A model generated the notes under the pieces. It was not told the origin of the DNA. It was given only the letters and a program-made list of their open reading frames with translations, and did no database searches. Positions 57,949 through 64,000 of a stretch of 64,000 bases of DNA are shown here, one piece after another. This DNA comes from Lepus europaeus. Taxonomy: Eukaryota; Chordata; Mammalia; Lagomorpha; Leporidae. A program made the position numbers and the translations under genes. How positions within the stretch are numbered: the stretch's first letter is position 1; every line of letters begins with the position of its first letter. Where the stretch lies: contig NC_084835.1 of the NCBI RefSeq assembly GCF_033115175.1, positions 87,727,948-87,791,947 of the forward strand, in the 5' to 3' direction.

Positions 57949-59051
57949 TTGTATATTTTCTCTTTTTTTGTCTGGTTGCTTTTCTCTTTAATTCGTGTCT
58001 GTGATTTAGTGGGATAACTGTACTTTTAGTGAGTTCCAAGAGGTGCATGCTGGATAAAGCATGGGTGCTTTGTTCAGTATTCCAGGGTGGAGGAGGTATC
58101 CAACGTAAGGTCTACGTGGGACTTTGTATCTTTCCTCTGGTTTTTTCGTTAGAGGATGTTGTTCACTTCTGTTGATGTAATCTGCCCTTTTCCTCACAGT
58201 TGTGGGGGGCCCAGGTGTTAGTCTTTGGTGCATTCAGGGTTATATCACCTTGCTTAACAAACTGCATCTCTAATCTGTGCAGATTAGAGCAGTTATGAGC
58301 TGCTTGTGTTTGTGTGCTGCAAGTGGAAGCATGGAGCCCCACCTACTGGAGCCCAACTCACTTCTCAATCATGGTGGAGGCAGGTAGGAGCTCTGGTGCA
58401 TGGAGCCGTGGCCACTCTGGCCTGGCTCACTTCTCAATGCTGGATAGAATGGGCTTGAGTTTTTGTTATTCAGGACTTCTCCTTGTTGTATGGCTTGCAT
58501 GGTGGGGAAGAAATGTGGTGGTCCTCGTTCCTCCATAGGGAGTGTGGTGTGGGTAGCCCCCGCAATTGATGGGCATGTACACTGGAGGCAAAAGTGCCAG
58601 TCCTCTGCTTAAGTTCATAAATGTAAACAAACAAGATGGCTTCTCCCAGCAGGCTGCAGGACCAGGTGGGGGAAGGGGAGTTGGGCCGGGGGTGACCAAC
58701 CTCTCTGTTCCTCTATACCTTCTCTTTTTTTGAGTGTGGAACTTAAAAGCAGTTTGCCAAGCCTTCCCTCCCACTGCTATTTGCAGCTCCATGGACCCGT
58801 GATTTCTCCTCTCACCTGGTCCACTGGGGGCTGGCCCCAGCCTCCCAGACCCACGCCTCTGCCATGCCTCCACCACTTCCCTTTCTTATTTGTTCTTTCA
58901 GCATGGACCTGCCCGGTCTCTGTTGGCTTCCTGGGCTTCCCTTCGTGAATTTCCCGTGGCTCTATATCCAGTGTGTATCTTCTCTCCTTTTTAACTATTG
59001 TTCCCCGGAATGACTCATTGTCTTGTTGCAATACTGACATCCTGGGACCCC
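57949..59051 (-). promoter_or_regulatory. L1 5' UTR with former internal promoter
   Basis: About 1.1 kb upstream of the ORF1 start, clearly more GC-rich than the surroundings around 58.3-58.95 kb, without CSINE text. Position and composition identify it as the L1 5' UTR, which in active elements carries an internal RNA polymerase II promoter. The short ORFs on both strands here are not genes. Whether any promoter activity survives is unknown. Confidence 0.7.
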
Positions 59052-59395
59052 TAGAAGACTTTCAAGAGTCATATGAACAGGCTGGGTTCAGAACTAAAAA
59101 ATGAGAACATGGACTCTTGGTAGGGACTGAGGCAGAAGCTTAGTTCCCTGAGCCTGGATCACAAATGAACAGGAAGGAAAGTCAGACTCTAAGACTGTGC
59201 ATGTCCCTGGGCTGTTGCGCCTCTACTTTGTCAACTGGACTTGATTATTTCAGCTGAAAGGAAGTGTCATAGGGAGAGATGGATATTTGGAAATATGTCT
59301 CTCCACTGCAAAAGGTCCCATTTAATAATGTTAAATCCCTCCATTCTTAGCTACATGGAAATATCATGAGGTGTTTTTCTTAGGACATTTCTTGG
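59052..59395. other. Unique sequence
   Basis: Nothing recognised next to the estimated L1 5' end. Confidence 0.45.
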
Positions 59396-59652
59396 TTTTA
59401 AATTTCATTTATTAGTGTGTTCACTTTACTCAAAAGGTAGCAATGAAAGAGAGATCTTCCATCCACTGCTTCATTCCTCAAGTAGAAAGCAGCGTGGCCT
59501 GGAACCCAATATATGTTTCTCAGTGGATGGCCAGGATTGAGTCATTAGCTGCTACCTCTCAGGGTGCCCATTGACAGGAAGTTGCATCCATAAACTGTTA
59601 CAGGTGTAGGTATATTAACTGGCAATTTAAACTCTGAGCCTCTCAGGCCTTT
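59396..59652 (-). repeat. Degraded CSINE, minus strand
   Basis: gagatcttccatccactgct, tgctacctctcagggtgccc, tgacaggaagttgcatcc and ggtatattaactggcaa are remnants of the reversed SINE body and head. The GA-rich part is nearly lost. Confidence 0.65.
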
Positions 59653-59972
59653 TCTTTTTTGAGATATTTACTGAATATTCACTGTATTGGAAACCATGAC
59701 GGGTATTGAAAGAATAATAGAAAATAGAACTTCTATTTCATCAATGGGAAAACCAGTACTCCATCCATTGTCATGATAGATGATAGGTTTTGTTTATTAT
59801 CCATATGCTGACAATTGGATGGATCTGAGAATACATATATTATCTGAGTGCTGTATATGATCCAACAAAATAAAAGATTAATGAAAGCAAGACTTTGTTT
59901 TATTCATCACTGCAATTGCAGAATCTAGAACCACACTTTGTATTTAAGCAAAGCTTAACAAATAGTTTACAA
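59653..59972 (+). repeat. Possible L2 remnants
   Basis: 59,660-59,745 (gatatttactgaatattcac, then ggaaaccatgacgggtattg) and 59,885-59,972 (gactttgttttattcatcac, taacaaatagttta) resemble the two L2 motifs atttattgagcacctact and cttatttatctttgtatcc...caataaatatttg. Weak. Confidence 0.4.
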
Positions 59973-59989
59973 AATCTAGAGCACCACCC

Positions 59990-60160
59990 TACTGCTATCC
60001 CTTAACCTATTTGCTTCACATGCACTATTTCTCCTAATAACCCTGTATGCTAGGAATATTACTTCTTTTGTATGGAAAATAATGGAGGTTAAGACAAAGG
60101 TAGCAATTTATCACAGTCCCAGGGTTAAACAGATTTGATCCTGGTTTGATTTGAAATATC
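59990..60160 (+). repeat. MIR SINE remnant
   Basis: cttcacatgcactatttctc, ctaataaccctgtatgctag, gaatattacttc, aaataatggaggttaagac and tcacagtcccagggttaaac follow the MIR order (tttacatgcattatctc, acaaccctatgaggtag, gaggaaactgag, ggtcacacagc). Confidence 0.6.
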
Positions 60161-60654
60161 TTCCATAATACCTGGAAACACAGTTCTCTGCCTTTTTGAG
60201 TTACTTCATCCCCAGGGATTTCGTGAAATGATGGTCAGGAAAAACAAAACAAAACAAAACCCCCATTCTCTATCACTATCTGTATAATTAGCTATGCATT
60301 TCTCAAGAGATTGTAAAGTTTCTCTTGAATCTGTCAAAAGCATGGATTATTTTTATTGTACAATAGAATATAAGATGTGACTACTTTTCACAGAAATTCA
60401 GATTAAACATTCTTTATAAAAGGCTTATTTAAATTATATATCTCCATTTGTTTCATGCTTATTCCCATTCTTTTTTCTATGCAATACTTGCTTATTCAAA
60501 TAACTTTTCTTTTACATTTTATTTGTGGGAAGTGTCAAATCTGTGTTCTATCCTATTTTATTATTATTTGTTAAGTTCTTTAAAAGCAAAATTTACATAT
60601 ATTTACATACAAATCTTAACTGAACTGAATAATTGTGATGGATGAAACATCAAT
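60161..60654. other. Unique AT-rich sequence
   Basis: A short aaaacaaaacaaaac stretch lies near 60,241-60,259. Nothing else recognised. Confidence 0.5.
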
Positions 60655-61085
60655 ATAACTCACTCCCTTTCACAATAAAAAGAAATTTCCATCTCCCCAG
60701 AAAGTTCTCTCATGTTTCTTCCCCATCAATTCTCTCAAGCCAAAGCTATACTCTGATTGATATTTTTTTCACCTTGGATTAGTCGTACTTGTTCTAAAAC
60801 TTCATACAAATAGAATAATAACTCTTTTGTTTTGACTTACATTAATCAGCACAGACTCTGTGAGTTATATCCATGTTGTGCTTATCAGTAGCTCATTCCT
60901 CTTTTACTTCTAAGTAATGCAGTTCTATACAAATATGCCACAAATTACCTATTCTTCTCTTGAGGGACAGTGAATTGTGTCTAGTTTGAGGACTACTGTG
61001 AATAAAGCTAGCATGGATGTTCCCATATAAGTTTTTTGAGGTATCTACTTTCATTTTTCCGGAGAATAAGCGTAGGTATTCACTT
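60655..61085 (-). mobile_element. Ancient L1 ORF2 3' part and UTR remnant
   Basis: Plus-strand text gtacttgttctaaaacttca, tccatgttgtgcttatcagt, agctcattcctcttttactt, gtctagtttgaggactactg, gaataaagctagcatggatg and tacttt catttt-type ending correspond, in order, to the reversed 3' part of old mammalian L1M-type elements. Highly diverged and far older than the 14-kb and 52-kb L1s. Confidence 0.65.
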
Positions 61086-61164
61086 AACTTTATAAAACAT
61101 GGTAAATCATTAGAGAGGCAGGAATGTCATGAAATTCTGATAGAAATGTCAAAGGATATAGCTA

Positions 61165-61295
61165 CTTTGAACACAGGCTAACAGATTACTAAACAGTGAA
61201 ACCTAAATGAATCACATGATCTGATGATCCTATTCCCAAGTAACTAGCAATAGAAATAAAGCATGTCATTACAATAAAGAGGTGCACAAAATGAG
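61165..61295 (+). mobile_element. Ancient L1 fragment, plus strand (possibly the inverted arm)
   Basis: cacatgatctgatgatccta, ttcccaagtaactagcaa and tagaaataaagcatgtcatt resemble the ORF2 text catatgacccagcaattcc, actcctaggtatttaccc, agagaaatgaaaacatatg. It lies head to head with the fragment ending at 61,085 and covers the adjoining part of ORF2, as a 5'-inverted L1 would. Confidence 0.4.
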
Positions 61296-61605
61296 ATACA
61301 CACAGAGAATTTAATTCTTCTAAACAAAGGAGTACCCTCAAAAGAAACTATTTTACCAGATCCTAATCATCCTGGGTTTTTCCAGAGTCTAGGCAATCTC
61401 ATGAAATGTAAATACCAACCCATGCAACCCTGGCCTTCAATGGTGAGATACATGAAACACCAATTCCTGGTCCCTTTCACCTGAAGGGAAAAGTGGAAAT
61501 CGAGAAGCAATAGTGAAAGTCACCACCCAGGTCAAAAGATCACTACAAATTGAAGAGTAAAGTAAAACCCTTTCCCCTAATTCCTTAGATATTCACTTTA
61601 TCTGG
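61296..61605. other. Unique sequence
   Basis: Nothing recognised. Confidence 0.5.
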
Positions 61606-61610
61606 CCCCA

Positions 61611-61613
<3 letters not shown>

Positions 61614-61655
<42 letters not shown>
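61614..61655. repeat. (CT)n microsatellite
   Basis: About 20 uninterrupted ct units directly before the reversed CSINE tail. Confidence 0.97.
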
Positions 61656-61657
<2 letters not shown>

Positions 61658-61961
61658 ATTTATTTTACTTATTTGAAAGACACAGAGAGAGGTAGAGACA
61701 GAGAGGTCTTCCATCTGTTGGTTTACTCCCCAGATGGCCGCTGCTGGAGCTGCGCCAATCCAAAGCCTGGAGCCAGCAGCTTCTTCTGGGTCTCCCACGT
61801 GGGTACAGGGGCCCAAGGACTTGGCTCATCTTCCACTGCTATCCCAGGCCATAGCAGAGAGCTATATTGGAAGAAGAGCAGCTGGGACCAGAACCAGTGC
61901 CCATAAGGGATGCAGGTGCTTCAGGCCAGAGCTTTAACTAGATGTGCCACATCATGCTGCC
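61656..61961 (-). repeat. CSINE, minus strand
   Basis: agatttattttacttatttg, a GA-rich stretch, ccccagatggccgctgctgg, gggtctcccacgtgggtac, aggggcccaaggacttgg and cccataagggatgcagg. ccccactgtctct / ccccactatctct flank the SINE and CT run together, so the CT run may have grown from the duplicated target. Confidence 0.92.
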
Positions 61962-62164
61962 CCCCCCCACTATCTCTTTGTTAATGTGTAGTTCTACTGT
62001 AAAGGTTAATTCATTAAGATAAGGGAGTGACAAAAGGGTAACAGATCCTGAATCACAAAGACACAATTGACCCAATAGTTAGCGTAGTTAACATGTCACT
62101 GCTAGCTTCTAATCTGAGATTTTGTTGCAGGAACTCAAAGAAACTAATAATCAGTCTACTGTTA
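61962..62164. other. Unique spacer
   Basis: Nothing recognised. Confidence 0.45.
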
Positions 62165-62525
62165 GACCCAAACAGAAATGGGCAAAGAATCTGAATAGAC
62201 ACTTCTGGAAAAAAAATACAAATGGCCAGAAAATACATGAAAAATTGCTCAATTTGACTAAACATCAATAAATGAAAATCAAAACCACAAAGAGAAAACA
62301 CCTTACTCTAATTTGAATGGTTATTATAAAAATGACAAAAGGTAACAAATGATAGTGAAATGATAGAGAAATCTTATACAGGGTTGGTGGAAATGCAAAT
62401 TATTACTTTAATTGCTATGGTAACAATATGAAAAGGCCTTAAAACCTGGAACTACAACTGCCATATAGATCCAGAATTCCCACTACTGAGTACACATCTG
62501 AAATAAATGAAATCATTTTAATGCT
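62165..62525 (+). mobile_element. Ancient L1 ORF2 fragment, plus strand
   Basis: gaatctgaatagacacttct, acaaatggccagaaaataca, gaaaatcaaaaccacaaaga, cagggttggtggaaatgc and attcccactactgagtacac follow the order of the ORF2 3' half in old L1s (aaagaatctgaatagacat to cccactactgggtat). Multiple frameshifts. Non-coding. Confidence 0.75.
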
Positions 62526-62902
62526 TATATAATAATTATATATGATATATAATATTTACTGTATAATTATATATGGCTATATAATGTACACATATATATG
62601 TATGCATTATATTGATATTGATATTATGGCTGATGTAATTATCTTATAATTCTTGGATTAAACGGTTCACATTTAAATTTTTTCACTTTACTTTTCATTT
62701 TGGGACATTTTTGTTGCTATGCCTTCTAGCTCACTGATGATTTCCTCAACTATATTCATTCCACTGTCAAGCTCATTAAAAATATTATTCATTTCTGTTA
62801 CTATGACTTTGTCTTACAGCATTTTCTTCTGGTACATTTAGAACTTCCATCTCTTTGTATATAAGTTATCATGTTGTCTATTTTTTCCATTAAAACCCTT
62901 AG
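62526..62902. other. AT-rich sequence, nothing recognised
   Basis: Contains an irregular tataatatatgatatata stretch (62,525-62,625). No gene signals. Confidence 0.5.
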
Positions 62903-63362
62903 TGATATAGGCAGGCAGATAGGATTTGTGAGTTGGAGACCACGCCTTCACCCTGTCCCTTTTCATGATCTCATGCCCCTATCTGACCTCACCTGTACGC
63001 CCATTCAGATATGTAATTACTCCCATTTGGAAGTGAATAAAAGGCCTGGAGCATGGTGGACCCTTTTCTTGTTGTCCTGCACCTCTGTGCATGTGACCTT
63101 CTGGCCAATGCTCTCTGCTTTCCTGCCTGTACTACATTACCTGTGGCTGCTCCTAATTGCACACTTGCTCTACATGGCTCCCGGCCTGCTCTCTGCCTGC
63201 CCAACTTAGTTTCTAGACTTCTTTCTCTCCTAAAAAAAAAAGCCTTCACTTTCCTGCATATTTCTCTCACTGAATAAATGCTAAAAACTGTACCATGTTG
63301 CCTGTTTCATTTATAAGCAGCTGATATTTAGAGTCTTATCTAAATATATGGCAAAGACCCTT
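62903..63362 (+). mobile_element. Solo LTR-like element, copy B
   Basis: Related over its whole length to 5,421-5,872. It keeps the TATA-like gaataaaag (about 63,035) and the shared blocks ggcaggcagatagg, catttggaagtgaataaaag, ttctagacttc, agccttcactttcctgcat and atttagagtct. The AATAAA of copy A reads aaaaaaaa here, so the polyadenylation signal is lost. No retroviral genes are adjacent. Confidence 0.6.
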
Positions 63363-63419
63363 GAAATTTTGAGTAAAGGTCCCAGACTTTATTAGCATGC
63401 AAATTATTTTTATTTCTCT

Positions 63420-63590
63420 GGCACCATGTGGGAGATCCTGATTGAATTCTCGGTTCCTGGCTTCAGCCTGACCCAGTTCCAGGTGTTTGCTGGCATTTGG
63501 GAGGTGAACCAATGGATTGAAGATCTCTCTCTCTCTCTCTCTCTCTGCCTGCCTCTGTGTCTATCTCTGTCTTTCTGCCTTTCAAACTGT
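63420..63590 (+). repeat. CSINE 3' half
   Basis: ggcaccatgtgggagatcct, ggttcctggcttcagcctga, gaggtgaaccaatggattga, a CT stretch and ctgcctttcaaac. 5'-truncated; the A-rich tail is lost. Confidence 0.85.
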
Positions 63591-64000
63591 TGTTGAATAA
63601 TAGCCCAGACTAACTGAAAGTATTGCTATAGAACCCCCAAACTGGGTACAATCTCCTGACATGCAGAAAGCAAATCACTGACGTTGGGTGGTATGTATCG
63701 TAAAGTGCAAATAGAGCAAGGAACCAGGCAGCTATTGCTAATTCCCTGGCTCCCCAAGGAGTTAAGGCTGAAGGTTCTTCCAGATTGAAATTGGGGCTGA
63801 GGTACTTGATTAGTTCATGTTTAAGTCCCTGATTGGTCTGTGGTGCTCATGGCCTTCTTTTGATTTTTCCAAGATGTTGTGCACTTTAAGGAGTCTAGGA
63901 TGGCCAGGTGAGCTCTTGTTGATCTTGGGGTTATGTGAAGGTAGAAGCTAGATTCTACTTGGACCTGGAATTCCTCTAAACAAACCCCTTGAGGCAATAC
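63591..64000. other. Unclassified sequence to window end
   Basis: Non-simple sequence that runs off the window. Phrases such as ctgattggtctgtggtgctc suggest an LTR fragment, but ends cannot be seen. Confidence 0.3.

Larger units (their letters stand above)
56257..59051 (-). mobile_element. L1 with 5' UTR, ORF1 and 3' UTR but no ORF2
   Basis: On the minus strand the order is a GC-rich 5' UTR (about 59,051-57,949), ORF1-derived sequence (57,948 to about 56,930), a short tail that may be inter-ORF, then a jump at 56,881 straight into the 3' UTR, ending at 56,265 with an A-tail (T-run 56,257-56,266). The 3' UTR block is almost identical to 52,717-53,332. A complete L1 is 6-7 kb, so some 3.5 kb or more, including essentially all of ORF2, is absent. 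No clear target duplication was found. The 5' boundary at 59,051 (reversed ggggtcccagg) is an estimate. Confidence 0.85.

Noticed and set aside
58300..58960. GC-rich segment as a CpG island promoter of a host gene
   Set aside because: It is continuous with the L1 ORF1 pseudogene in the right order and orientation to be the L1 5' UTR; no downstream host exon is seen.
1..64000. CRISPR array, bacterial operon, phage or plasmid content
   Set aside because: Direct repeats here are SINEs, LINEs or microsatellites. No Shine-Dalgarno-led long ORFs or regular repeat-spacer pattern exist. The SINE content is lagomorph.
1..64000. Functional tRNA genes, because CSINE heads have B-box-like text
   Set aside because: CSINEs are tRNA-derived and keep A/B-box-like sequence, but no copy folds from the visible sequence into a complete tRNA with an anticodon arm and 3' end.

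Overview
The window looks like nuclear genomic DNA of a lagomorph, most likely European rabbit (Oryctolagus) or a close relative. The main evidence is a dense population of one roughly 330-bp tRNA-derived SINE, the lagomorph C repeat or CSINE. It begins near ggctggcgctgtgg, carries a B-box-like ggttcgagtcc, and ends in a CT-rich stretch followed by aaataaataaatctttaaaa. About 32 copies lie on both strands, from CpG-rich young ones to badly decayed ones. The L1 ORF2 and 3' UTR segments are also mutually similar, as expected of a young L1 lineage. I found no intact protein-coding gene, no convincing host exon and no functional RNA gene. The sequence reads as intergenic or deep-intronic DNA.

Layout. 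1-9.5 kb: CSINEs, a CT/CA microsatellite, an LTR-like element (about 5.42-5.87 kb) and a MIR remnant. 9.5-11.8 kb: mostly unique sequence. 11.8-13.5 kb: CSINEs around a processed RPL32 pseudogene on the minus strand. 14.0-17.3 kb: an L1 insertion with a 5' inversion, bounded by a 15-bp target-site duplication (TSD). 17.4-19.2 kb: a CSINE, a processed PSMB5 (proteasome beta-5) pseudogene and a young CSINE. 19.2-28.4 kb: a repeat-poor stretch with one CSINE and some poorly defined LTR-like remnants. It is the best place in the window to look for conserved noncoding elements. 28.4-31.3 kb: CSINEs and a MaLR-type LTR. 31.3-36.2 kb: unique sequence. 36.2-41.3 kb: CSINE-rich, including an old CSINE split by an unidentified insertion of about 0.5 kb, a candidate RFX X-box, and an L2 end. 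43.4-48.4 kb: CSINEs, one nested in another, a MIR remnant and AT-rich microsatellites. 48.4-52.1 kb: unique sequence with old LTR remnants. 52.2-59.1 kb: an L1 cluster. One L1 sits inside a CSINE with its TSD visible; a second L1 retains 5' UTR, ORF1 and 3' UTR but lacks essentially all of ORF2. 59.1-64 kb: MIR and L2 remnants, ancient L1 fragments, CSINEs and a second copy of the LTR-like element.

No group of genes works together here. The biology is retrotransposition. L1-type target-primed reverse transcription (TPRT) explains the L1s, the two retropseudogenes and the CSINEs, because they share A-tails and TSDs. The most informative observations are structural: the twin-primed L1 with its rearranged junction, the ORF2-less L1 whose deletion ends next to an AG, the L1 with two tandem 3' UTRs inside one TSD pair, and candidate regulatory islands in the unique DNA. 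I see no previously undescribed gene system.
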